A DNA stretch of 51,054 nt from Methylobacter sp. (GTDB lineage Bacteria; Pseudomonadota; Gammaproteobacteria; Methylococcales; Methylomonadaceae): NCBI GenBank assembly GCA_030684815.1, contig JAUXXQ010000175.1:1-51054 (forward strand), read 5' to 3'. This document shows positions 34,450-44,617 of this stretch, one piece after another (positions within the stretch are counted from its first letter, which is position 1; the number at the start of each line of letters is the position of its first letter). Made by a program: the position numbers and the translations under genes. Under the pieces are notes generated by a model. It did not search any database, was not told where the DNA came from, and worked only from the letters and a program-made list of their open reading frames with translations.

Positions 34450-34798
34450 ATTTTTTATCCTCAAGTTCTTGGGTTAAGAGTTCAACCTGATGCATGACGC
34501 CGACGGCATCCTCAACATCAATTTGGATGGCAATACCGGTGCCGGGTTTGGTGTCGAATTCTGCAACCTTGGCAATGGTTTCCAGAATCTGCCGGCTAAG
34601 ATGTTCCTCAACTAAAAAAAACAACATATCACGCTGGCTTTCCAGGGTCAGGCCGAAAAATGTTTTCGATTGCTTGGTGCCTTCGCCCCGGGCATTATTG
34701 ACCACGGTTGCACCTTTAGCGCCGTTTTTACGGGCGGTCTCAAGCACCAGGTCAGTTTTGTCGTCTTCGACAAAGGCAATAATTAATTTGAAATGCAT
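34442..34798 (-). CDS. PII-like signalling protein linked to DUF1538
   Basis: The 118-residue protein has the ferredoxin-like PII pattern: an N-terminal beta strand (HFKLIIAFVED), the alanine/glycine turn NGAKGATVVNNARGEGT at the T-loop base, and a C-terminal strand around TKPGTGIAIQIDVEDAVG. The T-loop is short and has no Tyr at the uridylylation position, so it is not a canonical GlnB/GlnK. It probably senses nucleotides and controls the DUF1538 channel. ATG 34798 (GAGGAAA upstream) is chosen over a start that would overlap the DUF1538 gene. Confidence 0.85.
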   Translation of the reverse strand: MHFKLIIAFVEDDKTDLVLETARKNGAKGATVVNNARGEGTKQSKTFFGLTLESQRDMLFFLVEEHLSRQILETIAKVAEFDTKPGTGIAIQIDVEDAVGVMHQVELLTQELEDKKYD

Positions 34799-34806
34799 AG
34801 TTTTCC

Positions 34807-35586
34807 TCATGGTTTGGATGAAAGGCTGCGTTTATTAAGCCACTGCGCGATTTGCGCATAAGCCAAAACAGCAATAATAGGCGATAAGCAGGCAAAGGCA
34901 ATCAAGCCGAAGCCATCTAGCAAAGGGTTGCGGCCGGGAACGGTCGAAGCCAGACCCAAACCCAAAGCAGTCACCAGCGGCACGGTGACCGTTGACGTGG
35001 TGACCCCGCCAATGTCATAAGCCAGACCAATCATTACTTTTGGGCTAAACAGGGTTAGCACAATGACAATGATATAGCCCGCGATAATAAAATAATAAAG
35101 CTCAATACCGACAACGATTCTATAGGTGCCCAAGGCTAAGCCGATAGCAACGCCGATAGCAACGGTAATGCGCAAACCCCAGGCACGGATAGTGCCGCCG
35201 GAAATCTGTTCGGCTTTCATCGCCACCGCCAGCAACGACGGTTCGGCCAGCGTAGTGGCAAAACCGATGCTGGCCGCAAAGATATACACCCAATAATAGG
35301 CTTGCCAGGCCACATTCTGTTGCGCGGGATCTATCCCCAAAAACTCCGGCGTGGTCAGTTGGTTGGCCATCAGCGTCCCCAGCGGAAACAGCGCCATATC
35401 CAAGCCTTCCAGAAAAAAGGCAATGCCAAGCAGCACATAAATAAAGCCGACCAGCATTTTTTTCGGATGCGCCACCGGTTTGCGGATAACCAGCAGCTGA
35501 AAGCCGATAATAATCGCGGCAATCGGCAAAATATCGCGGCAGGTTTCCAGCAATACCTGCCCAAAATGGTTTATCCATTCGCTCAT
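34807..35586 (-). CDS. DUF1538 membrane protein, second copy
   Basis: The 259-residue protein has about seven hydrophobic helices. Its repeated signature is [11 protein letters not shown] in the middle and the GITTST-like [23 protein letters not shown] near the end. It shares this with the neighbouring copy, and the two proteins are clearly paralogous. DUF1538 proteins are predicted transporters or channels; the substrate is unknown. It follows its partner with an ATGA overlap. Confidence 0.9.
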   Translation of the reverse strand: MSEWINHFGQVLLETCRDILPIAAIIIGFQLLVIRKPVAHPKKMLVGFIYVLLGIAFFLEGLDMALFPLGTLMANQLTTPEFLGIDPAQQNVAWQAYYWVYIFAASIGFATTLAEPSLLAVAMKAEQISGGTIRAWGLRITVAIGVAIGLALGTYRIVVGIELYYFIIAGYIIVIVLTLFSPKVMIGLAYDIGGVTTSTVTVPLVTALGLGLASTVPGRNPLLDGFGLIAFACLSPIIAVLAYAQIAQWLNKRSLSSKP

Positions 35587-36311
35587 ATCATCATCCCGTA
35601 AGCCATCACAAAAACAATCGGCATTAATGAGGCAAAGGCAATCAGGCCAAAGCCGTCAGTTATCGGATTGCGCCCCTTAATGGCGGTGGCTAAACCCACG
35701 CCCAACGCCGTCACCAGCGGCACAGTAATGGTTGACGTGGTGACGCCGCCGGAATCGTAAGCGATACCAATAATTTCAGGCGGCGCAAACGGCGTCATTG
35801 CGATCACCCCGCAATAACCGCCGATAATCAGGTAATACAACGGCCAGCCCCGGATAATCCGCAACACACCGACCAAAATGGCAATACCGACCGACAGCGC
35901 CACAGTCAGGCGCAGCCCCATTGCATAAGCATTAACCGCCTCATTGCCGGGCTCAATAATACCGGCTTTCGCTGCAATATTGGCCGCTTCCTGGGCGACC
36001 GCGATCAACGCAGGTTCGGCTATCGTGGTGCCAAAACCCAAACAAAAAGCAAAGGCCAACAACCAGAACAAACTGCCTTTGCGGGCAAAGGCATAAGCCA
36101 TCGATTCACCAATCGGGAACAAACTTTGCTCAAGCCCCTGAATAAACAAGGTAAGGCCGAGCACCACAAAAAGAGTGCCTACGATTAAATTGCCGACATC
36201 GGGAATAGGCTGACGGATCACCAACACCTGGAATACTAAAACAACTGCAAGAATCGGCGCCAAGTCCAAAAAGCTGCTGAATAGTTGTTTAATAAAAGCG
36301 TTTTTTATCAT
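35583..36311 (-). CDS. DUF1538 membrane protein, first copy
   Basis: The 242-residue protein has the same architecture as its neighbour, with [18 protein letters not shown] and [23 protein letters not shown]. In many genomes these two halves are fused into one long DUF1538 protein; here they are separate and overlap by 4 bp, so they likely form a heterodimer. It is the first gene of the operon and diverges from draT across 222 bp. Confidence 0.9.
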   Translation of the reverse strand: MIKNAFIKQLFSSFLDLAPILAVVLVFQVLVIRQPIPDVGNLIVGTLFVVLGLTLFIQGLEQSLFPIGESMAYAFARKGSLFWLLAFAFCLGFGTTIAEPALIAVAQEAANIAAKAGIIEPGNEAVNAYAMGLRLTVALSVGIAILVGVLRIIRGWPLYYLIIGGYCGVIAMTPFAPPEIIGIAYDSGGVTTSTITVPLVTALGVGLATAIKGRNPITDGFGLIAFASLMPIVFVMAYGMMI

Positions 36312-36533
36312 CCAAACTCCTGTCTGGTTTTTTGTTAATCGATAACATCATTATCGCTATAAAAAGCGGTTGAAAAAAAGCGTTTAATGCCATTAACCGG
36401 GTCGGTAATATAACAGACCGCATTAATTTCTGGCTATAAGGCAATTTTCGGGGAAGGGCGATTGTGTTGTAAGTCGGCCGTAATTCCGGCTTTTGATAAA
36501 AAGGAAATATAGTGGCTAAACGGACAATTTGAT

Positions 36534-37388
36534 GTGAAGATTGCTTCACTTCATAGCTTAAAAACGTTGCCCCAACCCATGCCTGATATTCCCCAATACG
36601 GCCACAGCACCAACCTCATTGGCTTGGCGACAGCCTGCATGGCCAGCCATGCCTTTAATGACAACCCCAAACCGCTGCACATTGCCGGCACCCGCGAATC
36701 GGCTTCGGGTTTGTTTGGGCAATTGGCCGCACAGTCAACGCCCGAAGACTGCGGCCGGATATTTCAGGACTATATGTGTGTCGTTTTCGGCTTTGAAACA
36801 GAGCAACGGCTGCGGAATGACCATTCAGGAAGGCGGCGTTACCGCAACAGTTATCTCCGCTTAATTCAGGATTGGGGGCGGGATTCCAATAACGCCCAAG
36901 GCGCGGTGTTTAAAGGCTGGGTCGAAAGCCGCTTCGGACTGTTTCCTACCTATCACAAGCAGCGCATAGCCGGATTCAACAGCAAAGATTGGATCATGTA
37001 TATCGAAGAAAAGATGAACAGCCGCTATCACAACAACTGCATTTACATGCAGCTGGACTTGCTGTACGAATATTGCCAATGGGTTATCGAGCGTTTCCAA
37101 ATCCCGGCAGCAACCCATAAAACGCTCTATCGCGGAGTCAATTCACTGGACGATGATTGTCTGGTTCTGGGTCAAGATAAAACCCATAAAATTGTGCGTT
37201 TTAATAATATTGTGTCCTTTACCGACCGCCGCAGCATTGCCAGCGAATTCGGCGCGTATATCCTGGAAGTTGAAGTGCCGATGGTTAAACTGGTTTTTTT
37301 TAATGAACTGCTGCCGCACCACGCCTTGCATGGCGAAGCCGAATATCTGGTGATCGGCGGCGATTACCGGGTCAACGTGCAGCCGTGA
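36534..37388 (+). CDS. draT: NAD+-dinitrogen-reductase ADP-D-ribosyltransferase
   Basis: The 284-residue enzyme switches off nitrogenase by ADP-ribosylating an Arg of the Fe protein NifH. Family motifs seen are GHSTNLIGLATACMASHAFN, GWVESRFGLFPTYHK, TLYRGVNSL and IVSFTDRRSIASEFG, and it ends EYLVIGGDYRVNVQP. The frame begins with GTG 36534; an ATG at 36579 (MPDIPQYG) is a possible alternative. Its usual partner draG is 7.3 kb downstream because a restriction-modification system intervenes. The nitrogenase genes themselves are not in the window. Confidence 0.93.
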   Translation: MKIASLHSLKTLPQPMPDIPQYGHSTNLIGLATACMASHAFNDNPKPLHIAGTRESASGLFGQLAAQSTPEDCGRIFQDYMCVVFGFETEQRLRNDHSGRRRYRNSYLRLIQDWGRDSNNAQGAVFKGWVESRFGLFPTYHKQRIAGFNSKDWIMYIEEKMNSRYHNNCIYMQLDLLYEYCQWVIERFQIPAATHKTLYRGVNSLDDDCLVLGQDKTHKIVRFNNIVSFTDRRSIASEFGAYILEVEVPMVKLVFFNELLPHHALHGEAEYLVIGGDYRVNVQP

Positions 37389-37475
37389 AATGCCCAACTT
37401 CAAAACGTAAGCCTGCCGATTATCGCACCGGGTTACAATACAGAACACCATCAAGATATTGAGTAACAATCATCA

Positions 37476-39821
37476 ATGAAAGACCAGGATAAATATAAAC
37501 AGCACAGCGATTTGGTTTGGACAATCGCTAATCTTTTGCGCGGCCCCTATCGCCCGCCACAGTACCGAAGAGTGATGATCCCACTCACCGTTTTACGGCG
37601 CTTGGATTGCGTGCTGGAAGACCGCAAGGACGAAGTCGCCGCCCTGTATAAAAGGCTCAAGGAAACCGATGACGCCAAGCCCGATGACAAACGCATGGGC
37701 GACGAAAGCATCGAAAAAATCGTCTTTCAAAAAACCGGGCTCAGTTTTTTCAACAAAAGCGGTTTGTCGTTTCTTACCATTCTGGCCGACCCCGATCATA
37801 TCGCCCGGAACCTGAGCTATTTCATAGCCGGATTTTCCACGCGGGCTCGCAGCATCCTGGAAAAATTCAAATTCGACGAAGAAATCGACAAGCTGGATGA
37901 ATCGAACCGCCTGTACGAAGTCGTCAAAGCAGTTGCCAATGTCGATTTTCATCCCGAACGTATTTCCAATATCGCGATGGGCTACATCTTCGAGGATCTG
38001 GTCAGGCGTTTTAACGAACAAGCCAACGAAGAAGCCGGGGATCATTTCACCCCGCGCGAAGTCGTCAAGCTGATGGTCAAACTGCTGTTCACCGGCGAAG
38101 AACATATCTATAAAGCCGGAAAAGTCATCAAAATCTACGACCCGACCTGCGGCACCGGCGGCATTCTGTCGGAAGCGGAAAACACCATTCTGGAAGAAAA
38201 CGACCAGGCCAACGTCGAACTGTTCGGTCAGGAATACAACCCGGAAGCCTACGCCATTTGCGGCTCCGACCTGATGATCAAGGGCGAAGACGTCAACAAC
38301 ATGATCTTCGGCGATACCCTGGGAACCGGCCGACCCAAGGAAGGCCAATGCGACGGCGACGGCCATCCGGACGAACATTTTCACTACATGGCCGCCAATC
38401 CGCCGTTCGGCGTGGAATGGAAACCGGAAAAAGATCATGTCACTCGCGAACATGAAACCTTCGGCTTCGATGGCCGCTTCGGCCCCGGCCTGCCGCGCAT
38501 CAACGACGGCGCGCTGCTGTTCTTGCTGCACATGATCTCAAAAATGCAGCGCCCTTCGTCTGCCTATCGACTGCCTGCGCCCGGCGGAATAAAAGACGGG
38601 GAAGGCTCGCGCATCGCCATCATCTTCAACGGTTCGCCGCTGTTTACCGGCGACGCAGGCGGCGGCGAAAGCAATATCCGCCGCTGGATCATCGAAAACG
38701 ACATGCTGGAAGCCGTGGTCGGCCTGCCCGATCAGCTTTTTTACAACACCGGCATTTATACCTATATCTGGATCGTCACCAACCGTAAAGCGCCGCAACG
38801 CCAAGGCAAAGTCCAGCTGATCAACGCGACCGACTTCGCCTGGAAAATGAAAAAAAGCCTCGGCAACAAACGTAAGAAAATCGGCGAAGGCATTGACGGC
38901 GAACCCGATCATATCAAGGCTATCACTGAAATTTACGGCGCGTTCAAACAGGATGAGCAGCGCACGCTGAACGGCATCCAATCCAATATCGACCCCAACC
39001 GCGATCAAAACAAACCGGTAGTCGTCAGCAAGATTTTCCACAACCAGGATTTCGGCTATTTCAAAATCACCGTCGAGCGCCCGTTGCGCCTGAACTTTGC
39101 GGTCACCGGCGAGCGCATCGAAAAAGTGCGGCAAAGCACTTTCTTTGAAACCTTGGTGGTATCCAAAAAGCGCAAGGATAAAGACAAAATCGCCGAAGAG
39201 ATGCTGGCAGGCCAACAAGCTCAGCAGGAAATACTGCGCGTTCTGGAAAGCATGAAACCGGATTTCGCCAATGGCGAGCTGGTTAAAGACCGCGCTTTAT
39301 TTGAAAAACAACTGGCAAAAGCCTTCAACAATGCCGACGTAAAGCTGGAGGCCGCTTTGAAAAAAGCGCTGCTGATTCCCGGTGTTTTGGCAGAGAAAGA
39401 CCCGACTGCGGAAGCTTGCCTGGATGCCAAAGGCAACCCCGAGCCCGATCCCGATTTGCGCGACAGCGAAAACGTGCCGTTTCCCGGCGCGTTGTTGGCT
39501 AACGGCCAACGCGACAGCGACAATGCTTTGATCGGTTTACCCTTACCGCTGGATTATGAAACCGCAAAGACTAAAGGCAAGGTCGATAAATCGGCATTGC
39601 TGGCGTTGGTGCAGGGGCATTGCGAAGCTTATCTGGCTGAAGAAGTTTTGCCCTATAGACCCGATGCCTGGATCGATCACAGCAAGATTAAAGTCGGTTA
39701 TGAAATTCCGTTTAACCGGCATTTTTATCAGTATGAACCACCGAGGGAATTGAGCGAGATTGAGGGTGATATTAAAGGTCTGGAGGAAGAAGTTTTGGGA
39801 ATGCTGAGGGAGGTGGTTTAG
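37476..39821 (+). CDS. hsdM: type I restriction-modification DNA methyltransferase subunit
   Basis: The 781-residue subunit methylates adenine in the target site and is also part of the restriction complex. It has an N-terminal helical HsdM domain (about residues 8-150), SAM motif I in YDPTCGTGGILSEAE (about residue 222) and catalytic motif IV NPPFG (about 308). The C-terminal region of roughly 250 residues exceeds the common 500-residue length and is rich in charged helices. It overlaps hsdS by 1 bp. Its start follows 87 bp after draT. Confidence 0.96.
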   Translation: MKDQDKYKQHSDLVWTIANLLRGPYRPPQYRRVMIPLTVLRRLDCVLEDRKDEVAALYKRLKETDDAKPDDKRMGDESIEKIVFQKTGLSFFNKSGLSFLTILADPDHIARNLSYFIAGFSTRARSILEKFKFDEEIDKLDESNRLYEVVKAVANVDFHPERISNIAMGYIFEDLVRRFNEQANEEAGDHFTPREVVKLMVKLLFTGEEHIYKAGKVIKIYDPTCGTGGILSEAENTILEENDQANVELFGQEYNPEAYAICGSDLMIKGEDVNNMIFGDTLGTGRPKEGQCDGDGHPDEHFHYMAANPPFGVEWKPEKDHVTREHETFGFDGRFGPGLPRINDGALLFLLHMISKMQRPSSAYRLPAPGGIKDGEGSRIAIIFNGSPLFTGDAGGGESNIRRWIIENDMLEAVVGLPDQLFYNTGIYTYIWIVTNRKAPQRQGKVQLINATDFAWKMKKSLGNKRKKIGEGIDGEPDHIKAITEIYGAFKQDEQRTLNGIQSNIDPNRDQNKPVVVSKIFHNQDFGYFKITVERPLRLNFAVTGERIEKVRQSTFFETLVVSKKRKDKDKIAEEMLAGQQAQQEILRVLESMKPDFANGELVKDRALFEKQLAKAFNNADVKLEAALKKALLIPGVLAEKDPTAEACLDAKGNPEPDPDLRDSENVPFPGALLANGQRDSDNALIGLPLPLDYETAKTKGKVDKSALLALVQGHCEAYLAEEVLPYRPDAWIDHSKIKVGYEIPFNRHFYQYEPPRELSEIEGDIKGLEEEVLGMLREVV

Positions 39822-41131
39822 TGGCCTACTCACCTTATCCTCAATACAAAAAAACTGTTGCTTATTGGATTGATAAGCGCCCAGCACATTGGGAAGAAAG
39901 AAAGCTCAAATTTTCAGTCACGTTAATCAACGAAAAAGTAGATGCAAGAAACTCTTCACTAGAATACTTGGGACTAGAGCACATCGAACCGTGGACTGGT
40001 AAAAGAATTGATGGCATCGTTTTTGAAAGCGATGGGGTTGCCTCAGGGTTTGAGAAAAATGATGTTTTGTTTGGTAAGCTCAGACCATATTTAGCAAAGG
40101 TTCACAAAGCTGAAAATGACGGTATTGCGACTACCGAAGCTTTAGTTTTAAGAGCCGACTCTATAATTAAGCCGGAGTTTCTAAAGTATTACTTACTATC
40201 CAGCGACTTTATCGACGTGGTAGATGGTTCTACATATGGCTCGAAAATGCCAAGAGCCAACTGGGATTTTATTGAAAATCTTTCAGTTCTGTTACCTCAT
40301 CTTGATGAACAAATAAAAATCGCCGATTTCCTCGACCACAAAACTACTCAAATCGACCGCCTGATCGAAAAGAAAAAAGCCCTGATTGAAAAACTCAACG
40401 AAAAACGCATAGCCTTGATTACTCAAGCGGTTACCAAAGGTTTGAATCCCGATACCCCTACGAAGCCTTCAGGAGTGGAGTGGTTAGGCGAGGTGCCAGA
40501 GCATTGGCAGGTGCGACGATTAAAGCTTTTAGCAGTTGAACCGCTCAAGTACGGAGCAAATGAAGCTGCTGAGTTCACAGATCGCGACTTACCGAGATAT
40601 ATACGTATTACAGATGTGAGAGAGGATGGAACTCTGCATGATGAAACATTCCGTTCTTTACCAGAAGATACAGCCGAGCCTTATCTGCTAGATGAAGGGG
40701 ATATTTTGTTGGCTCGAAGCGGGGCTACGGTAGGCAAAAGTTTTCAATACGAAAAAAGCTGGGGTATTGCTGCTTATGCGGGTTACCTGATACGTTTCAG
40801 AGCAGATTCAGGCTTAATAAATTCCACGTATGCGTATTTCTTTTTTAAAACGGCAAGCTACTGGGCAAACATTAATTCGACGCTGATTCAATCGACTATT
40901 CAAAATTTCAGTGCCGAAAAATATAGCAATATTGTTATGCCACTTCCACCTATGGATGAACAACACACAATTGTTGATTTTGTCATAGTAGAAAAGTCAA
41001 AAATCGATCGGATGGAACAAAAGGTAAGAGAGGCCATTACAAAACTTGAAGAGTATAGAACAGCCCTAATCACCGCCGCCGTCACCGGCAAAATCGATGT
41101 GCGCAATATAGAATTGGGTAGGTCGGGTTAG
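39821..41131 (+). CDS. hsdS: type I restriction-modification specificity subunit
   Basis: The 436-residue subunit reads the DNA target through two recognition domains: TRD1 (about residues 20-165) and TRD2 (about 220-375). Each is followed by a conserved helical spacer: KIADFLDHKTTQIDRLIEKKKALIEKLNEKR near 165-200, and a similar repeat starting IVDFVIVEKSKIDRMEQK near 388. The start is GTG. By eye TRD1 and TRD2 are richer in A/T than the spacers and hsdM, consistent with exchange of TRDs. Confidence 0.95.
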   Translation: MAYSPYPQYKKTVAYWIDKRPAHWEERKLKFSVTLINEKVDARNSSLEYLGLEHIEPWTGKRIDGIVFESDGVASGFEKNDVLFGKLRPYLAKVHKAENDGIATTEALVLRADSIIKPEFLKYYLLSSDFIDVVDGSTYGSKMPRANWDFIENLSVLLPHLDEQIKIADFLDHKTTQIDRLIEKKKALIEKLNEKRIALITQAVTKGLNPDTPTKPSGVEWLGEVPEHWQVRRLKLLAVEPLKYGANEAAEFTDRDLPRYIRITDVREDGTLHDETFRSLPEDTAEPYLLDEGDILLARSGATVGKSFQYEKSWGIAAYAGYLIRFRADSGLINSTYAYFFFKTASYWANINSTLIQSTIQNFSAEKYSNIVMPLPPMDEQHTIVDFVIVEKSKIDRMEQKVREAITKLEEYRTALITAAVTGKIDVRNIELGRSG

Positions 41132-41286
41132 CGTAGCGTAACCCCATACGAGACTGAACAGAGTAATCGCGCATTTTATGTATTGAAACCGAAATTTTAC
41201 GGCGGCAATAATCGAGAAGGTAGAGGCTTAAAGTGCTTCCCTTGATAACAAAAAGCCCCGATGCTTCCACCGAGGCTAATTGCCGA

Positions 41287-41311
41287 CCGCGAATCCGCAG
41301 TCCATTCGCGG
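41287..41311. terminator. hairpin in the hsdS-hsdR gap
   Basis: A perfect 8-bp stem (41287-41294 CCGCGAAT and 41304-41311 ATTCGCGG) with a 9-base loop lies 155 bp after hsdS. There is no strong T-run. Along with the operator-like repeats further on, it suggests that hsdR has its own transcript. Confidence 0.4.
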
Positions 41312-41386
41312 GCTATTATGGGTGCGGTTACCGGTAACGTCAAGGCTTTCATTTTTTGCCAAAAGTCAGTTCGTGGAATATATAAC

Positions 41387-41511
41387 GTCTTTATCCTTAC
41401 CTATATAGAAATCCATATGTAAGGATCATGACTTTAACCTTACATATGAATTTCTATATGTAAGGAAAATGCCTTTATCCTTACATATGGTTTTTTATAT
41501 GTAAGTTTCCG
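41387..41511. promoter_or_regulatory. three tandem palindromes upstream of hsdR
   Basis: Three direct repeats of 43, 41 and 41 bp (41387, 41430 and 41471) each contain CTTTA plus an inverted repeat based on CCTTACATATG and its complement: 41395-41424, 41438-41465 and 41479-41505. The spacing near four helical turns would put bound proteins on one face of the DNA. Each palindrome is AT-rich with a 6-8 base centre. The array ends 26 bp before hsdR, consistent with an operator, and the gap holds no gene. Confidence 0.72.
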
Positions 41512-41537
41512 GTAAAAAAGACCTAAGAAGAATAACA

Positions 41538-44500
41538 ATGAACAAAAAACACACTGAAGCCAAATTCGAAGACGCAATAGAACATTGCTTGATTACGCAG
41601 CAGGGTTTCAGTAAGGGTGAATCCAAGGATTACGATACGGCGCTGGCTCTTGAACCGATGCGGGTTATTGCGTTTTTTAAAGCTACACAGGAAAAAACCT
41701 GGAATGCTTTGGCGTCCATTCATGGCGCGGAGACAGAGAGAATTGTCTTGGATGCCTTGGTCAAGGAGCTGGCTATTAAAGGCATGCTCAAGGTGCTGCG
41801 CTATGGTTTTAAGTGTTACGGCAAAAAACTGAAAGTGGCTTTTTTCGCGCCAAACAACAAGCTGAATCCTGAAAGCTGGGCACTGTACGATAAGAACAGC
41901 CTGAGCATCACCCGCCAGCTTTATTACAGCGACAAGCACACGAATTCTCTGGACATGGTTTTATTCCTGAACGGCTTGCCGATTATCACCGCCGAGCTTA
42001 AAAATCCGCTTTCCGGCCAAACGGTGGAAGACGCGAAAACCCAATACAAAAAAGACCGCGACCACCGCGAGCTGATCTTCGAGTTTAAAAAACGCGCCTT
42101 GGTTCACTTCGCGGTTGACCAGGATTTGGTTTTTATGACCACTCGCTTGAGCGGCGATAAAACCTTCTTCCTGCCTTTTAATTTGGGATGTGACCGCGGC
42201 GCGGGGAATCCTCCGGCAGCGGACGGCGGTTATCGTACCGCCTATTTGTGGCGGCAAGTTTGGGCTCGCGACAGTCTGTTGGACATTCTGGGCCGGTTCA
42301 TGCATTTACAGGTCGAGGAAAAACGGATACTGATCGATAAAGCCATCAAAAAAATCAGCAAGGAAACGATGATTTTTCCGCGTTACCATCAATTGGATGC
42401 GGTACGCCGCCTGATACGTCATTCCAAGGAACACGGACCGGGCCGAAATTATCTGGTGCAGCATTCCGCCGGTTCCGGCAAATCCAATTCGATTGCCTGG
42501 CTGGCGCACCGTCTCAGCAGTTTGCACGATGAATCGGATAACAAGGTGTTCGATTCGGTGGTGGTGATCACCGACCGGCGGGTACTCGATCAACAACTGC
42601 AAAACACCATCTATCAGTTCGAGCACAAACAAGGCGTGGTGCAGAAGATTGACGAGGATAGCCGACAATTGGTGCAGGCCTTGACTTCCGGCACACCGAT
42701 CATCATCACTACACTACAGAAGTTTCCGTTTGTCAGCGAAACCCTGGAAAAGCTGAATAAAGAGCGCGATGCGAACGATACCTTGCAGCTTTCCACGCAG
42801 GGCAAACGCTATGCGGTGATTGTCGATGAAGCGCACAGTTCGCAATCCGGTGAAAGCGCGATGGAGTTAAAAGGCGTATTAAATAAGGATGGCATTGCCG
42901 AAGCGGCATCCGGTTATGCTGCGGATAACGACCTGGATGATACCGACCCGGATCAGATGGCTAAGGTGGTCTGCGAAATGATGAAGCGCAGCAAGCAGCC
43001 GAATATCAGTTTTTACGCCTTTACCGCCACGCCGAAATATAAAACCCTGCATGTATTTAACGAACCTGGTCTGTCCGGCGCGGCGCCGTTCCATGAATAC
43101 ACCATGCGTCAGGCCATTGAGGAAAAGTTTATTCTCGATGTACTGAAAAACTACACCACTTATGAAGCGTTTTTTCATATCGTGCAATCGGCCGAAGACG
43201 ATCCGCATGTCGAGCGAAAAAAAGCGGCGCGAGCCTTGGCGCGTTTTTTATCGCTGCATCCTCATAATCTGGCGCAAAAAACCGAAGTCATGGTGGAACA
43301 TTTCCGCACTCACGTTAAACATAAAATCGGCGGCAGGGCAAAAGCCATGGTGGTGACGGATTCGCGGCTGCATGCTGTGCGTTATAAGCAAATGTTCGAT
43401 CAATACATCAAGTCGAACGGCTATAAGGACGTAAAGTCGCTGGTCGCTTTTTCCGGTGTCGTGGAAGACCCGGATGCGCCGGGCAAAAGCTGGACTGAGG
43501 TGGGTTTGAACGGCGGCATTAAGGAAAAAGAGTTGCCGGAAAAATTCGATAGCGATGACTATCAAGTGCTGTTGGTGGCCGAAAAGTACCAGACCGGGTA
43601 TGACCAGCCGTTACTGCATACGATGTATGTGGATAAAAAGCTATCCGGAATTCAGGCCGTGCAAACCCTGTCGCGCTTGAACCGCACTTGCGTCGGCAAG
43701 GAAGACACCTTTGTTTTGGACTTTCGTAACAAGCCTGAAGAAATCTATACCGCGTTTAAACCTTTTTATCAGGACACGCCGGTCGAAGAGCTGACCGATG
43801 CCCAGCATTTGTATCGCCTTCAGCATCAGATTGATGAAGCCGGAATTATTTTCGAGGAAGAAATCGACGCTTTTTGTGCGGTGTATTTTCAACCTAAGCG
43901 AAAAGAAACGGTACACGACCATGCCAAGATCAACGGCGTGTTGGATAAGGCAGTGGAACGCTATAAAGCATTGCCCGAAGACGGGCAGGAGGCCTTGAAA
44001 GGGCTCTTCGTTAATTTCAGGAATATGTACGGTTTTCTTTCCCAGGTCATCCCTTATCAGGATTCTGATTTGGAAAAGCTCTACACTTACCTGCGTTTCC
44101 TGCTGAACAAACTGCCACGGCGCGCTTCCGGCCTTGCCTATCACCTGGAAGATGATGTGGAGCTGCAATATTACCGCCTACAAAAAATCAATGAAGGACA
44201 AATCGATTTATCCGGCGGTAAAGCTGATCCGCTTAAAGGGCCCAACGATGTCGGCACCGGCAGAGACGTAGATGACGAAGTCCGCTTGTCGGAGCTGATT
44301 ACTCTTTTAAACGAACGCTTCGGTACCGATTTCACGCAAGCTGACCAGTTATTCTTTGACCAGATTCAGGAAGAAGCCGTCGCTAATGAAAACTTGCGCA
44401 AAGCCGCCTCAGCCAATTCGGTCGATGATTTTCGCTATGTCTTCGATAAAGCTTTTGAAGGCTTGGTGATTGACCGCATGGAAGGCAACGAGGAAATATT

Positions 44501-44606
44501 CAGCAAACTGATGAGCGATGGCGAATTTAGGAAAATAGCCGCCGAACACTTGCTTCATAAGGTGTATCACGCGATTAAAGGGGATGAGGGTTCAGGCTTG
44601 TCATGA
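41538..44606 (+). CDS. hsdR: type I restriction endonuclease subunit
   Basis: The 1022-residue motor and nuclease subunit has an N-terminal HSDR_N nuclease domain (about residues 10-230, with FLNGLPIITAELKNP as the PD-(D/E)xK-type core). The helicase domains follow: Walker A HSAGSGKSNS near residue 315, DEAH box in VIVDEAHSSQSG near 435 and motif III FTATPK near 495. The C-terminal part holds helicase domain 2 (ending TLSRLNRT) and a helical tail. The frame is intact. It has its own 406-bp upstream region. Confidence 0.96.
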   Translation: MNKKHTEAKFEDAIEHCLITQQGFSKGESKDYDTALALEPMRVIAFFKATQEKTWNALASIHGAETERIVLDALVKELAIKGMLKVLRYGFKCYGKKLKVAFFAPNNKLNPESWALYDKNSLSITRQLYYSDKHTNSLDMVLFLNGLPIITAELKNPLSGQTVEDAKTQYKKDRDHRELIFEFKKRALVHFAVDQDLVFMTTRLSGDKTFFLPFNLGCDRGAGNPPAADGGYRTAYLWRQVWARDSLLDILGRFMHLQVEEKRILIDKAIKKISKETMIFPRYHQLDAVRRLIRHSKEHGPGRNYLVQHSAGSGKSNSIAWLAHRLSSLHDESDNKVFDSVVVITDRRVLDQQLQNTIYQFEHKQGVVQKIDEDSRQLVQALTSGTPIIITTLQKFPFVSETLEKLNKERDANDTLQLSTQGKRYAVIVDEAHSSQSGESAMELKGVLNKDGIAEAASGYAADNDLDDTDPDQMAKVVCEMMKRSKQPNISFYAFTATPKYKTLHVFNEPGLSGAAPFHEYTMRQAIEEKFILDVLKNYTTYEAFFHIVQSAEDDPHVERKKAARALARFLSLHPHNLAQKTEVMVEHFRTHVKHKIGGRAKAMVVTDSRLHAVRYKQMFDQYIKSNGYKDVKSLVAFSGVVEDPDAPGKSWTEVGLNGGIKEKELPEKFDSDDYQVLLVAEKYQTGYDQPLLHTMYVDKKLSGIQAVQTLSRLNRTCVGKEDTFVLDFRNKPEEIYTAFKPFYQDTPVEELTDAQHLYRLQHQIDEAGIIFEEEIDAFCAVYFQPKRKETVHDHAKINGVLDKAVERYKALPEDGQEALKGLFVNFRNMYGFLSQVIPYQDSDLEKLYTYLRFLLNKLPRRASGLAYHLEDDVELQYYRLQKINEGQIDLSGGKADPLKGPNDVGTGRDVDDEVRLSELITLLNERFGTDFTQADQLFFDQIQEEAVANENLRKAASANSVDDFRYVFDKAFEGLVIDRMEGNEEIFSKLMSDGEFRKIAAEHLLHKVYHAIKGDEGSGLS

Positions 44607-44617
44607 ACACAAATGCC

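Noticed and set aside
36351-36370. ModE-like half-site ATCGCTATA before draT
   Set aside because: The second half does not fit at the N6 distance; a single half-site is expected by chance.
41387-41511. Possible small CRISPR array
   Set aside because: The three units are palindromic and tandem with no distinct spacers and no cas genes nearby; an operator array explains them better.
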